Of a stretch of DNA of 64,000 bases, positions 8,124-17,199 are shown piece by piece. A program made the translations under genes and the position numbers. Where the stretch lies: positions 930,001 through 994,000 of the forward strand of contig JANSYK010000002.1 of assembly GCA_024742485.1 (NCBI GenBank). The letters are read 5' to 3'. Numbering within the stretch: the first letter of the stretch is position 1; every line of letters begins with the position of its first letter. Under the pieces are notes generated by a model, which made no database searches, was not told the DNA's origin, and was given only the letters and a program-made list of their open reading frames with translations. The DNA comes from Alphaproteobacteria bacterium (GTDB lineage: Bacteria > Pseudomonadota > Alphaproteobacteria > Rhizobiales > Rhizobiaceae).

Positions 8124-9448
8124 GCGACGTCACGACGACACCCGGCCTGGTCTCCGGCACCACCCAGCCCAAACGCGATATCGGCATCAAGAAACGCTAT
8201 GCCGCGGAGCGCCGTTTCAAGCTTTACGGCCTGCTGGCCATCTCGATCGGCATCCTGTTTCTGCTTCTCTTGATGTGGTCGGTGATCTCCAAGGGCTATA
8301 CGGCCTTTCAGCAGACCGCGATCAACCTGCCGATCACCTTTTCGGAAGACATTATCGACCCGAAGAAGGAGCGGGCGACAAACCCGCAGGTGCTGATGAT
8401 GGCCAATTATCCACGGCTGGCGCGCGACGGGCTCCTGGCCGAGCTGGGCATCGACCCGACCGACAAGAAAAACAGGAAACTGGTCCGTGCCGCCGGCAAG
8501 ATGGTGTCCGCCGGCTCGCGGGTGCAATTGCGCGAGCTGGTCGTTGCCGATCCCAGCCTGATCGGCAAGACAATCCCGGTCTGGGTTCTGGCGAGCGGCG
8601 ATGTGGATTCAGCCTTCAAGGGGCAGGTCGATCTGAGTGTCGAAGAAAAGCGCCGCAAGATCAGCGACCAGCAGGTCGCCTGGATGAACCAGCTGGCGGA
8701 GGACGGCACGCTGGTCAAGCGGTTCAACACCGGATTGTTCACATTCGGTGCCTCCAGCCGACCGGAAACGGCCGGTGTCGGCGTTGCGATCATCGGCTCG
8801 CTCTACATGATGCTCATCGTGCTGGTTCTGGCGCTGCCGATAGGCGTTGCGGCCTCCATCTATCTTGAGGAGTTCGCGCCGAAAAACCGCTGGACCGACA
8901 TGATCGAGGTCAACATCAACAATCTCGCGGCGGTTCCGTCCATCGTGTTCGGCCTGCTTGGCCTGGCGGTGTTCATCAATTTCGCCGGACTGCCCCGGTC
9001 AGCGTCCCTCGTGGGTGGGCTGGTTCTGACCCTGATGACCCTGCCCACCATCATCATCGCAACACGGGCCGCGCTGAAGGCGGTGCCGCCATCCATACGC
9101 GCCGCAGCGCTCGGGGTCGGTGCGTCGCGCACGCAGATGGTGTTTCACCATGTCCTGCCGCTCGCAGCGCCCGGCATCCTGACCGGAACCATTATCGGAC
9201 TGGCACAGGCGCTGGGAGAAACCGCGCCGCTGCTGCTGATCGGCATGGTGGCGTTTGTGGTCGGATATCCGTCCAGCCCGATGGATCCGGCAACGGCCTT
9301 GCCGGTGCAGATCTTCATGTGGGCCAACGAGGCCGAACGCGGCTTTGTCGAGCGGACATCCGGCGCCATCATCATTCTGCTGGGTTTCCTGGCGGTGATG
9401 AACATCACCGCGATCCTGTTGCGGCGACGCTTCGAACGGCGCTGGTAG
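8120..9448 (+). CDS. pstA: Phosphate ABC transporter permease PstA
   Basis: This is the second membrane subunit of the phosphate importer, forming the channel with PstC. The 442-residue protein has an N-terminal cytoplasmic segment, one membrane span (about residues 35-60) and a soluble insert of about 150 residues. The permease core of about six spans then follows. The coupling loop is ALGVGASRTQMVFHHVLPLAAPG. The long N-terminal insert is the form often annotated as DUF3333-containing PstA in alphaproteobacteria. Start overlaps the pstC stop. Confidence 0.94.
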   Translation: MSDVTTTPGLVSGTTQPKRDIGIKKRYAAERRFKLYGLLAISIGILFLLLLMWSVISKGYTAFQQTAINLPITFSEDIIDPKKERATNPQVLMMANYPRLARDGLLAELGIDPTDKKNRKLVRAAGKMVSAGSRVQLRELVVADPSLIGKTIPVWVLASGDVDSAFKGQVDLSVEEKRRKISDQQVAWMNQLAEDGTLVKRFNTGLFTFGASSRPETAGVGVAIIGSLYMMLIVLVLALPIGVAASIYLEEFAPKNRWTDMIEVNINNLAAVPSIVFGLLGLAVFINFAGLPRSASLVGGLVLTLMTLPTIIIATRAALKAVPPSIRAAALGVGASRTQMVFHHVLPLAAPGILTGTIIGLAQALGETAPLLLIGMVAFVVGYPSSPMDPATALPVQIFMWANEAERGFVERTSGAIIILLGFLAVMNITAILLRRRFERRW

Positions 9449-9541
9449 AAAATGAATATCCTTGCCGGACATTGGCAAAGCAAACCCGATGGCGTAGGCC
9501 GATAAAGGCCCCCAAGTGTGAGGCGTTAAGGAATGAACATA

Positions 9542-10354
9542 ATGTCTGAAGCCGCAGTCGAAGAGACCCTCGCCAACCGCGTCGCCGAAGAGCAGGCACC
9601 CGTGAAAATGCTCTGTCGCAATGTCTCCGTCCACTATGGCGCCGATCAGGCCCTGTATGATGTTGACCTCGATGTCGGCGAACATCAGGTCACGGCCCTG
9701 ATCGGCCCGTCCGGTTGCGGCAAGTCGACCTTCCTGCGCTGCCTCAATCGCATGAACGACACAATCGATATCTGCAAGGTGTCCGGCGACATCCGCCTCG
9801 ATGGCGAGGATATCTATTCCCCTTCGATCGATGTCGTGGAGCTTCGCGCCAATGTCGGCATGGTGTTTCAAAAGCCCAATCCGTTTCCAAAGTCGATCTA
9901 CGAAAATGTTGCCTATGGCCCGCGGATCCATGGTCTTGCCAGCAGCAAGGCCGAATTCGACGAAATCGTCGAAAAGAGCCTGACAAGGGCGGGTCTGTTC
10001 GAAGAGGTCAAGGACCGGTTGCAATCGCCGGGAACGGGATTGTCCGGCGGGCAGCAGCAGCGCCTGTGCATTGCGCGCGCCATTGCCGTCGGTCCGCAGG
10101 TCATCCTGATGGACGAGCCGTGCTCGGCGCTCGACCCCATCGCCACGGCGCGGGTCGAGGAACTGATCGACGAATTGCGCCAGAAATACACGATCGTGAT
10201 TGTCACGCACTCCATGCAGCAGGCGGCCCGTGTGTCCCAGCGCACGGCGATGTTCCATCTCGGCAAGCTGGTGGAAGAGGGCGCCACCGATAAGATGTTC
10301 ACCAATCCCGATGACCAGCGAACGCAGGATTACATCACCGGCCGTTTTGGCTGA
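9542..10354 (+). CDS. pstB: Phosphate ABC transporter ATP-binding protein PstB
   Basis: PstB powers phosphate import by ATP hydrolysis. The protein has Walker [10 protein letters not shown], the Q loop [20 protein letters not shown] that is diagnostic for PstB, the signature [14 protein letters not shown], Walker [14 protein letters not shown] and the H loop [12 protein letters not shown]. Two ATGs lie three codons apart. I prefer 9542 because AAGGA is then about nine bases upstream; 9533 is possible. The 93 bases after pstA hold no clear terminator. Confidence 0.95.
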   Translation: MSEAAVEETLANRVAEEQAPVKMLCRNVSVHYGADQALYDVDLDVGEHQVTALIGPSGCGKSTFLRCLNRMNDTIDICKVSGDIRLDGEDIYSPSIDVVELRANVGMVFQKPNPFPKSIYENVAYGPRIHGLASSKAEFDEIVEKSLTRAGLFEEVKDRLQSPGTGLSGGQQQRLCIARAIAVGPQVILMDEPCSALDPIATARVEELIDELRQKYTIVIVTHSMQQAARVSQRTAMFHLGKLVEEGATDKMFTNPDDQRTQDYITGRFG

Positions 10355-10404
10355 TGCAAGCAAGTGACCGATAACCCGCTCCGGAGAGAGCGTGAGGAAA
10401 TCCG

Positions 10405-11142
10405 ATGACAGACAACAATGAACAGGCGATGCCCGCTTCCCACACGGTCTCGGCCTATGATGATGAATTGCAATTCCTGATCCGGCGCATCGCGGAAATG
10501 GGCGGCATTGCCGAACGCATGGTGTCCGAATCCGTCACTGCGCTGGTCAATTCCGACATCGCCCTGTCGCAAAAGGTCGTGTCGGACGACGTTGTCCTCG
10601 ATGAGGCGGAACGGCAGATCGGCGAAAAGGCCGTTCTGATTATCGCCAAGCGCCAGCCCATGGCGTCGGATTTGCGCGACATTATCGGTTCGATCCGCAT
10701 TGCCGCCGATCTCGAACGCGTCGGGGACATGGCCAAGAACATCGCCAAGCGGGTGATTGCCGTGCAGGGCATGGCCCAGCCGAAAAAGCTGGTCTACGGC
10801 CTGGAGCATTTGTCGGAACTCGCCCTGACCCAGTTGACCGAGGTGCTGGACGCCTATTCGGCCCGGTCGCCCTCTCTGGCCCAGGCCATTCGCGACCGCG
10901 ACGAGGAAATCGACGCGATCTACACCTCGCTGTTCCGCGAGTTGCTGACCTACATGATGGAAGATCCGCGCAACATCACCGCCTGCACCCATTTGCTGTT
11001 CTGCGCGAAGAACATCGAACGCATTGGTGACCACGCGACGAATATCGCCGAAACGGTCTATTACACCGCCACCGGCAACGAACTGAGCACCGACCGTCCC
11101 AAGGACGATGAATCGGCCACCGTCACGGTGGAGCAGAAATAA
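10405..11142 (+). CDS. phoU: Phosphate signalling protein PhoU
   Basis: PhoU links the Pst importer to PhoR and holds the Pho response off when phosphate is ample. The 245-residue all-helical protein shows the two three-helix repeats of the family, each with a metal-binding E/DXXXD-type motif: RIAADLERVGDMAKNIAKR in the first and CAKNIERIGDHATNIAE in the second. The start is the ATG at 10405, with GGAGAGAGCGTGAGGAA upstream. It sits in the usual place between pstB and phoB. Confidence 0.95.
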   Translation: MTDNNEQAMPASHTVSAYDDELQFLIRRIAEMGGIAERMVSESVTALVNSDIALSQKVVSDDVVLDEAERQIGEKAVLIIAKRQPMASDLRDIIGSIRIAADLERVGDMAKNIAKRVIAVQGMAQPKKLVYGLEHLSELALTQLTEVLDAYSARSPSLAQAIRDRDEEIDAIYTSLFRELLTYMMEDPRNITACTHLLFCAKNIERIGDHATNIAETVYYTATGNELSTDRPKDDESATVTVEQK

Positions 11143-11204
11143 CCCTCCGGATGTGCTCGCGATCCGGAACGAGATTGGCAATTGTAAACGGGCAGTAGAT
11201 TTCG

Positions 11205-11894
11205 ATGGGCATGTCACCGAACATAATGGTCGTTGAAGACGAAGAAGCGCTTGGCGTTCTCCTGCGCTACAATCTCGAAGCCGAGGGTTATGAGGTGGAT
11301 ATCGTGCAGCGTGGCGACGATGCGGAGCTGACGCTGCGCGAACGCCAGCCCGATCTCCTGATTCTCGACTGGATGCTGCCCGGCGTGTCGGGCATCGAAC
11401 TGTGCCGGCGTTTGCGGGCGCGTCCGGAATCGGAAAAACTGCCGATCATCCTGCTGACCGCCCGGGGCGAGGAAAGCGAGCGGGTTCGCGGTCTTGCCAC
11501 CGGCGCGGACGATTATGTGGTCAAGCCGTTTTCCACTCCTGAACTGATGGCCCGGGTGCGGGCGCTGTTGCGCCGGGCAAGCCCGGAATCCATTTCCACC
11601 CTGCTCAAATCGGGCGACATCGAGCTCGACCGCCAGACCCACCGGGTCTACCGCAAGGGCCGCGAAATCAATCTCGGGCCGACGGAATTCCGTCTGCTGG
11701 AATTCTTCATGCGTTCGCCGACACGGGTCTTTTCACGCTCGCAATTGCTCGACGGGGTCTGGGGTCACGATATCTATGTGGACGAACGAACCGTCGATGT
11801 TCATATCGGCCGGCTTCGCAAGGCGCTCAATCTGGCCAATATGCGCGATGTGATCCGCACCGTGCGCGGGGCAGGATATTCGCTGGAAAGCTGA
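11205..11894 (+). CDS. phoB: Phosphate-regulon response regulator PhoB
   Basis: PhoB is the OmpR-type transcription factor activated by PhoR. The 229-residue protein has a receiver domain with acidic residues in VVEDEE, phosphoacceptor Asp55 in LILDWMLPG, Thr in LLTARGEE and Lys in DDYVVKPFS. A winged-helix domain follows (LGPTEFRLLEFFMRSP...DERTVDVHIGRLRKAL). It is the last gene of the locus and should bind the Pho box before pstS. No separate Pho box is visible directly before phoB. Confidence 0.96.
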   Translation: MGMSPNIMVVEDEEALGVLLRYNLEAEGYEVDIVQRGDDAELTLRERQPDLLILDWMLPGVSGIELCRRLRARPESEKLPIILLTARGEESERVRGLATGADDYVVKPFSTPELMARVRALLRRASPESISTLLKSGDIELDRQTHRVYRKGREINLGPTEFRLLEFFMRSPTRVFSRSQLLDGVWGHDIYVDERTVDVHIGRLRKALNLANMRDVIRTVRGAGYSLES

Positions 11895-11971
11895 CCATCC
11901 GGCGGTGAAGAAAACCACATGGATTTGACCGGACCGCGGGGCCCGTTGCACCATGGAGAGGCGCAACCGGA

Positions 11972-12565
11972 ATGGCGAAAGGACCGCTCTTGACCGACAA
12001 TCCCCGACAGGTGCTGACCCATCGCGCGCGATCGCTGCTGCTGGTCATCGACATGCAGGAAAAGCTCGGACCGAAGATCGACGGCATCGACGAAGTCCTG
12101 ATGCGCAACCGCGTCCTGCTGGATATGGCCGGTCAACTGGACGTCCCGGTTGTCTTCACCGAACAATATCCGAAGGGCCTTGGCGGCACCTATCCGGACC
12201 TGCTGACCCGCGCGCCCGGCGGCAAGGTGGTTGAAAAGATCCATTTCGACGCGACGGCCGCCGACACACTGCTTCCGGTGATCGAAGCACAGGGCCGCAG
12301 CCAGATCATCGTCACCGGAACCGAAGCGCATGTCTGTGTGCTGCAGACCGCGATGAGCCTTTTGCGCCACGGCCTGGACGTGCGGCTGGTGACCGATGCG
12401 GTCGGGTCGCGGCGGCCGGCTGACCGGGACGCCGGCATAGCGCGCCTGTGCGATGCGGGGGCGATTGGCATGACCACCGAAATGGTGATTTTCGAATGGC
12501 TGGAACAGGCCGATACGGAGGCGTTCCGCCGCGCCCTGCCGACGATTCGCGACCTTGTGCGATAG
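11972..12565 (+). CDS. Isochorismatase-family cysteine hydrolase
   Basis: This 197-residue protein has the isochorismatase fold used by nicotinamidases, carbamoylases and ureidoacrylate hydrolases. The triad residues are visible: Asp in LLLVIDMQEKLGP, Lys in VVEKIHFDAT and nucleophile Cys in VTGTEAHVCVLQTA. Its TEAHVCVLQTA pattern is closest to the short 'hydrolase' subgroup resembling YcaC/ISOC1 proteins, whose substrates are often unknown. It follows phoB by 77 bases on the same strand, but nothing links it to phosphate metabolism. Confidence 0.85.
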   Translation: MAKGPLLTDNPRQVLTHRARSLLLVIDMQEKLGPKIDGIDEVLMRNRVLLDMAGQLDVPVVFTEQYPKGLGGTYPDLLTRAPGGKVVEKIHFDATAADTLLPVIEAQGRSQIIVTGTEAHVCVLQTAMSLLRHGLDVRLVTDAVGSRRPADRDAGIARLCDAGAIGMTTEMVIFEWLEQADTEAFRRALPTIRDLVR

Positions 12566-12577
12566 ACTTCGCTTCAT

Positions 12578-12608
12578 GCAATTCAGGTTTTGACAAAACC
12601 TGAATTGC
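12578..12608. terminator. Perfect 14-bp palindromic hairpin between convergent genes
   Basis: GCAATTCAGGTTTT (12578-12591) pairs perfectly with AAAACCTGAATTGC (12595-12608) around the loop GAC. It lies 12 bases after the isochorismatase-like gene and 8 bases before the end of the convergent UxaA-type gene, so a bidirectional terminator is the simplest role. There is no T-run outside the stem. Its left half is repeated exactly (17 bases) at 19002, so it may instead belong to a small family of repeats. Confidence 0.6.
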
Positions 12609-12616
12609 TCTGGCGC

Positions 12617-14143
12617 CTACATCACCGCGCCGATTTGCCAGGGCACGAATTCGGCACCGCCGAAGCCCAGTTCCTCGCTCCTGGTTTTTTCGCCCGACGC
12701 GATCCGGATGAATGTCTCGAAGATCTGCGCGCCCTTGTCTTCCACCAGCACCCCTTCGGAAACGATGTCGCCGCAATTCATGTCCATGTCATCGGCCATG
12801 CGCAGATACATTTCGCTGTTGGTGGCGAGCTTGATGCAGGGCGTCGGCTTGTAGCCGGACACCGATCCGCGTCCGGTGGTAAAGACGATCAGATTGGCGC
12901 CGGAGGCGATCTGTCCGGTCACCGAGCACGGGTCGTATCCGGGACTGTCCATATAGACAAAGCCCTTCCGGTTGATCGGCTCGGCGAATTTGTAGAAGCC
13001 GCTGAGCGGCGCCGTGCCGCCCTTTGCCACGGCGCCCAGGGACTTCTCCAGGATGGTGGTCAACCCGCCGCGCTTGTTGCCGGGTGATGGGTTGTTGTTC
13101 ATCTCGCCGCCGGTGCGGGCGCACAGATCCTCCCACCAGCCGATGCGCTCGACAAGCTGACGGGCAATCTCCGGGCTGGCCGCACGCCGCGTGAGCAGAT
13201 GTTCCGCGCCATAGATCTCGGGTGTTTCGGAAAGGATCGTCGTGCCGCCATGGCGCACCAGAAGGTCGGAGGCGTGGCCGAGCGCCGGATTGGCGGTGAT
13301 GCCCGAATAACCGTCCGATCCGCCGCATTGCATGCCGACCGTCAGTGCCGATACCGGGGCCGGTGCGCGAACGCTTTGATTGGCGATGATCGCCATTTCG
13401 CCAAGCTGGCTCAGCCCCATATCGATGGTGCGCTTCGTTCCGCCCGATTGCTGAATGGTCATGTAGCGCAGATTGCCGTCGCTACGGATCTTGCGGCCGC
13501 CGACGAGATCGGCGATCTGCATGACCTCGCAGCCAAGACCGACCAGCAGCACACCGGCAAAATTCGGATGCTGCGCATAGCCCGACAGGGTGCGGAACAG
13601 CGTGTCGTAGCCTTCATCGCTCGCCGACATGCCGCAGCCGGATCCGTGCACAATGGGAACGATCCCATCGACATTGTCGAACGGGTCGAGCAGCCCGGAC
13701 CGCTCCGCCGCTTCGGCAATGAACCGGGCTACCGATCCCGAACAGTTCACCGTTGTCAGGATGCCCAGATAGTTGCGGGTTCCCACCCGCCCGTCCTCGC
13801 GGTGATAGCCCATGAAGCTGCGCTCGTCCGATATCGGCGGCAGCGGCGCATTGGCGGAGGCATAGGCATGGTCGAGCGTCTGGTCCGACATGCCGAGATT
13901 GTGCACATGCACATGATCGCCCGGCGCAATGGCCGTGGTCGCCTGGCCGATGATCTGGCCGTAGCGAATGACGTTCTGTCCGGGCGCGATGGCGGCAATG
14001 GCGATCTTGTGACCACGCATGATGCCCGATTTCAGGGGTGCCTCCAGCGGAACCGGCTGGTCACCAGCGGCAAAATCCTTCAGCGCGATGACGATATTGT
14101 CGGTGTCGTGCAGGCGGATCGTTTCGGGATTTGATGGGCTCAT
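12617..14143 (-). CDS. Altronate dehydratase / UxaA-family hydro-lyase
   Basis: UxaA-family enzymes dehydrate sugar acids such as D-altronate or galactarate to 2-keto-3-deoxy acids, using a metal. The 508-residue protein is the full-length form. It has an N-terminal SAF-like domain (RLHDTDNIVIALKDFAAGD...IAPGDHVHVHNLG) and the large catalytic domain, with GYHREDGRVGTRNYLGI, VPIVHGSGCGM, VGMQCGGSDGYSGI and TTGRGSVSG. I chose the ATG at 14143 (GGAG about ten bases upstream) over further in-frame starts. The gene lies 34 bases behind the MarR gene on the same strand. The exact sugar acid cannot be told. Confidence 0.87.
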   Translation of the reverse strand: MSPSNPETIRLHDTDNIVIALKDFAAGDQPVPLEAPLKSGIMRGHKIAIAAIAPGQNVIRYGQIIGQATTAIAPGDHVHVHNLGMSDQTLDHAYASANAPLPPISDERSFMGYHREDGRVGTRNYLGILTTVNCSGSVARFIAEAAERSGLLDPFDNVDGIVPIVHGSGCGMSASDEGYDTLFRTLSGYAQHPNFAGVLLVGLGCEVMQIADLVGGRKIRSDGNLRYMTIQQSGGTKRTIDMGLSQLGEMAIIANQSVRAPAPVSALTVGMQCGGSDGYSGITANPALGHASDLLVRHGGTTILSETPEIYGAEHLLTRRAASPEIARQLVERIGWWEDLCARTGGEMNNNPSPGNKRGGLTTILEKSLGAVAKGGTAPLSGFYKFAEPINRKGFVYMDSPGYDPCSVTGQIASGANLIVFTTGRGSVSGYKPTPCIKLATNSEMYLRMADDMDMNCGDIVSEGVLVEDKGAQIFETFIRIASGEKTRSEELGFGGAEFVPWQIGAVM

Positions 14144-14177
14144 GCCACTGTCGCTCCAGAAAGGGGGGGGGTAGTTA

Positions 14178-14675
14178 TTAATCGCAGATTGCGGCAATCG
14201 AACCAAGTTCGTCATGCAGGCGATCAAGCGTGTCGTCATCGATGGCTGAAAAGGCACTGGTGACCCATTGGGCATTGGCCAGCGCCATCTCGCCGAACTG
14301 GTCAAGACCGCGATCGGTCAGCCGTATCAGGTAGCGCCGCCGGTCGTCGGGATCGGCCACCCGGCGCACCAGGCCATCGGCCTCCATCCGGTCGAGCAAC
14401 GAGGAGATATTGCCGGAGGGCGCCAGCAGGCTGGCCCCCAGATCACCGACCGAAAGGCTGCGCTGCGGTGCGCGATAGAGCTGCGACAGGACATCGAACC
14501 GGACGAAGCGCGCGCCGAAGGACCGGTGCATCTGGGCGCTGACATCGGCCTCGATGCGCCGCGATGTCCGCACCAGACGCAGCCAGAGGCGCAGGACGCG
14601 GCGCTGCCGCTCCGTATAGCCCTCTTCAATCGTCAGATCACCGGCTGTTTCGATGCTGTCGGTCTCCTTGTTCAT
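14178..14675 (-). CDS. MarR-family transcriptional regulator
   Basis: This 165-residue winged-helix protein has the MarR layout: a helical dimerisation N-terminus, recognition region LSVGDLGASLLAPSGNISSLLDRMEADGLV, and the wing RVADPDDRRRYLIRLTDRG. It is divergent from the salicylyl-CoA hydroxylase operon. MarR proteins beside CoA-linked aromatic pathways often respond to the aromatic acid or its CoA ester, so that operon is the likely target. It may also be co-transcribed with the UxaA-type gene downstream. Confidence 0.9.
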   Translation of the reverse strand: MNKETDSIETAGDLTIEEGYTERQRRVLRLWLRLVRTSRRIEADVSAQMHRSFGARFVRFDVLSQLYRAPQRSLSVGDLGASLLAPSGNISSLLDRMEADGLVRRVADPDDRRRYLIRLTDRGLDQFGEMALANAQWVTSAFSAIDDDTLDRLHDELGSIAAICD

Positions 14676-14766
14676 GGCATGGCCATACCACCTCGCCGCC
14701 GGTCCGGCCAGCCGGTTTGTCCGTCACATCCGACGGTCATGCGGCAATTCCGCCGCTTGCATTTAT

Positions 14767-14786
14767 CTTACATATGAAATATTAAG
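14767..14786. promoter_or_regulatory. Possible MarR operator upstream of the CoA-linked hydroxylase operon
   Basis: The 20-base AT-rich stretch between the divergent MarR and hydroxylase genes begins CTTA and ends TAAG, with near-symmetrical ATAT blocks inside (CATAT and ATAT). It is imperfect, so the assignment is tentative. Position about 50 bases before the hydroxylase ATG fits repression. Confidence 0.3.
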
Positions 14787-14835
14787 GTATAAAGCAATTT
14801 TGGGCCTTTCGGACAAGGCAATACGGGAGAGCAGC

Positions 14836-17199
14836 ATGAAAATCACTGTTGTCGGCGGTGGCCCGGGCGGGCTCTATTTCGCTCTTTTGACCAAGAAGGC
14901 GCGGCCGGACTGGCAGATCGAGGTCTATGAGCAGAACCGTCCGGATGACACATTCGGATTCGGCGTCGTGTTTTCCGACGACACGCTGGATGAATTCCTG
15001 TCCTGCGACCCCGAAACCTATGAAAAGATCCGCGATCATTTTGCCTATTGGGATGACATCGCCATCCATTTCAAGGGCGAGGAAATCCGCTGCGGCGGCA
15101 ACGGCTTTTGCGGCACCTCCCGTTTCAAGCTGCTGGAAATCCTGCATGAGCGCTGCCGGGAACTCGATGTCGAGCTGATCTTTTCCGAGCAGATCGATCC
15201 GGCAACGCTCGACACACGGTTTGCCGATTCCGATATCATCCTGGCCTCCGACGGCATCAATTCGGCCATCCGCGAGCATTTTTCCGATGCCTTTCAGCCC
15301 AGCATCACCGTTAAGTCCAACCGCTTCTGCTGGATGGGGTCGACCCGGCCGATGGACGAGTTCAACTATTTCTTCCGGGAAACCGAGCACGGCATCATTT
15401 GCGCCCACACCTATCAGTACCAGGCCGATGCCTCGACCTGGGTGTTCGAGATGGACGAGGCCTGCTGGCAGGGCCACGGTTTCGAGGAGTTCGACGAGGA
15501 AGGGTCGAAGGTCAAGCTGGCCGCCATCTTCGCCGGGGAGCTGGAAGGCCATGACCTGCTGCTCAACCGCTCCAACTGGCGGCAGTTCCCGCGCATCTTC
15601 TGCGAAAACTGGTACCACAAGAACATCGTGATCCTGGGCGACGCCAAGGCCTCCGCGCATTTCTCCATCGGCTCGGGCACCAAGCTTGCCATGGAGTGCG
15701 GCATCGCCCTGTCGGAAGCCGTGCTTGCCCATGCTGAAAACTCCGTCGAGGAGGCCTTCAAGGCCTATGACGAGGCGCGCCGTACCCCGTGCCAGATCAT
15801 CCAGCACAATGCCGATGTGTCGCTCGCCTGGTTCGAACACATGAACCGGTCCTGGGACATGGACCCCATGCAGTTCGCCATGGTGGTCATGTGCCGGGCC
15901 AAGTCGATCACCTATGACAATCTGATCGTGCGCGATGCGGGATTCGTCGAAAAGGTCGATACCGCCTGGTATGAGCGTTACTACCGCGAGACCGGCATCG
16001 ATGTGCGCCAGACCCGCCCGACCCCGATGTTCACGCCGTTCAAGCTGCGTGACCTGACCATCCCCAACCGGGTGGTCATGTCGCCCATGGCGCAATATTC
16101 CGCCGATGCTCAGGGCAATCTGACCGACTGGCACTTTGTGCATTACACCTCCCACGGGCTGGGCGGCATGGGCATGATCTATGCCGAGATGACCTGCCCG
16201 ACGCCCGATGCGCGCATCACCATGGGCTGTCCGGGCCTGTGGACCGATGATCACGAGGCCCAATGGAAGCGGATCGTCGACTTCATCCATGCCAATTCCG
16301 ACACCAGGATCTGCATGCAGTTGGGACATGCCGGCCGCAAGGGTTCGACCCAGCTCGGCTGGGAGGAGGCGGATCACCCGATTGCCAATGCACCGGACAA
16401 CTGGCCGCTCTTTTCCGCATCCCCCATTGCCTATTTCGACGGCATCAGCCAGGTGCCGGCGGAGCTCGACCGTGCCGGCATGACGCGCATCTGCGCGGAT
16501 TTTGTCCAGGCAACCGAGCGGGCCGCCCGCGCCGGCTTCGACATGCTCGAACTGCACTGTGCCCACGGCTATCTGCTCGCCTCCTTCCTGTCGCCTTTGA
16601 CCAACCGCCGCTCGGACGACTACGGCGGATCGGTCGAAAACCGGCTGCGTTTCCCGCTTGAGGTCTTCGACGCCATGCGCGCGGTCTGGCCAAGGGAAAA
16701 ACCCATGTCGGTGCGCGTCTCGGGCACGGACTGGAAGGAAGGCGGATTGAGCGAGGAAGATCTGTTCGCCATCGCCAATGCCTTCCGCGATGCCGGCTGC
16801 GATCTGATCGATGTGTCCGCCGGCCAGACGGTGCCCGATCAGGAGCCGGTCTATGGCCGCATGTTCCAGGCCCATCTGGCCGAGGCCGTGCGCAATGTGC
16901 CCAAGATCGCCACCATGGCGGTCGGCAGCATCACCGAGGCGGCGCAGGTCAACACGATCCTGCACACACGGCGCGCCGATCTGGTGGCGCTGGCCCGTCC
17001 GCATCTTTGGGATCCCTATTTCACCCGACGGGCGGCCGCCAGCTATGGCGCCGAGGTCGGCCACTGGCCGCCGCAATATCTGTCGGGCCGCGACCAGGCC
17101 TATCGCGAACAGGCAAAGGCCCGTGAAAGCGCCATGGAATTGCAGAAAAAGGCCCGCCCGCAAAGACATGAAAAGCCGATGGCGCAGGCGGCGGAGTGA
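14836..17199 (+). CDS. Salicylyl-CoA 5-hydroxylase / 2-aminobenzoyl-CoA monooxygenase-type fusion
   Basis: This 787-residue protein fuses two flavoenzymes. Residues 1 to about 390 are a class-A FAD monooxygenase (GGGPGGLYFALLTKK at the N-terminus, ASDGINSAIREHF, and ILGDAKASAHFSIGSGTKLA for FAD). Residues 397 to about 750 are an old-yellow-enzyme FMN oxidoreductase (FTPFKLRDLTIPNRVVMSPM, QLGHAGRKGS, LSPLTNRRSDDYGGSVENRL). Known proteins of this layout are salicylyl-CoA 5-hydroxylase and the 2-aminobenzoyl-CoA monooxygenase/reductase. Both act on an ortho-substituted benzoyl-CoA. Sequence alone does not separate them. The start ATG has GGGAGAG upstream. The stop overlaps the thioesterase start. 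Confidence 0.9.
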   Translation: MKITVVGGGPGGLYFALLTKKARPDWQIEVYEQNRPDDTFGFGVVFSDDTLDEFLSCDPETYEKIRDHFAYWDDIAIHFKGEEIRCGGNGFCGTSRFKLLEILHERCRELDVELIFSEQIDPATLDTRFADSDIILASDGINSAIREHFSDAFQPSITVKSNRFCWMGSTRPMDEFNYFFRETEHGIICAHTYQYQADASTWVFEMDEACWQGHGFEEFDEEGSKVKLAAIFAGELEGHDLLLNRSNWRQFPRIFCENWYHKNIVILGDAKASAHFSIGSGTKLAMECGIALSEAVLAHAENSVEEAFKAYDEARRTPCQIIQHNADVSLAWFEHMNRSWDMDPMQFAMVVMCRAKSITYDNLIVRDAGFVEKVDTAWYERYYRETGIDVRQTRPTPMFTPFKLRDLTIPNRVVMSPMAQYSADAQGNLTDWHFVHYTSHGLGGMGMIYAEMTCPTPDARITMGCPGLWTDDHEAQWKRIVDFIHANSDTRICMQLGHAGRKGSTQLGWEEADHPIANAPDNWPLFSASPIAYFDGISQVPAELDRAGMTRICADFVQATERAARAGFDMLELHCAHGYLLASFLSPLTNRRSDDYGGSVENRLRFPLEVFDAMRAVWPREKPMSVRVSGTDWKEGGLSEEDLFAIANAFRDAGCDLIDVSAGQTVPDQEPVYGRMFQAHLAEAVRNVPKIATMAVGSITEAAQVNTILHTRRADLVALARPHLWDPYFTRRAAASYGAEVGHWPPQYLSGRDQAYREQAKARESAMELQKKARPQRHEKPMAQAAE

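Noticed and set aside
14782-17169. A 795-codon minus-strand reading frame opposite the hydroxylase fusion
   Set aside because: Both flavoenzyme halves are intact on the plus strand. The antisense frame has no recognisable domain.
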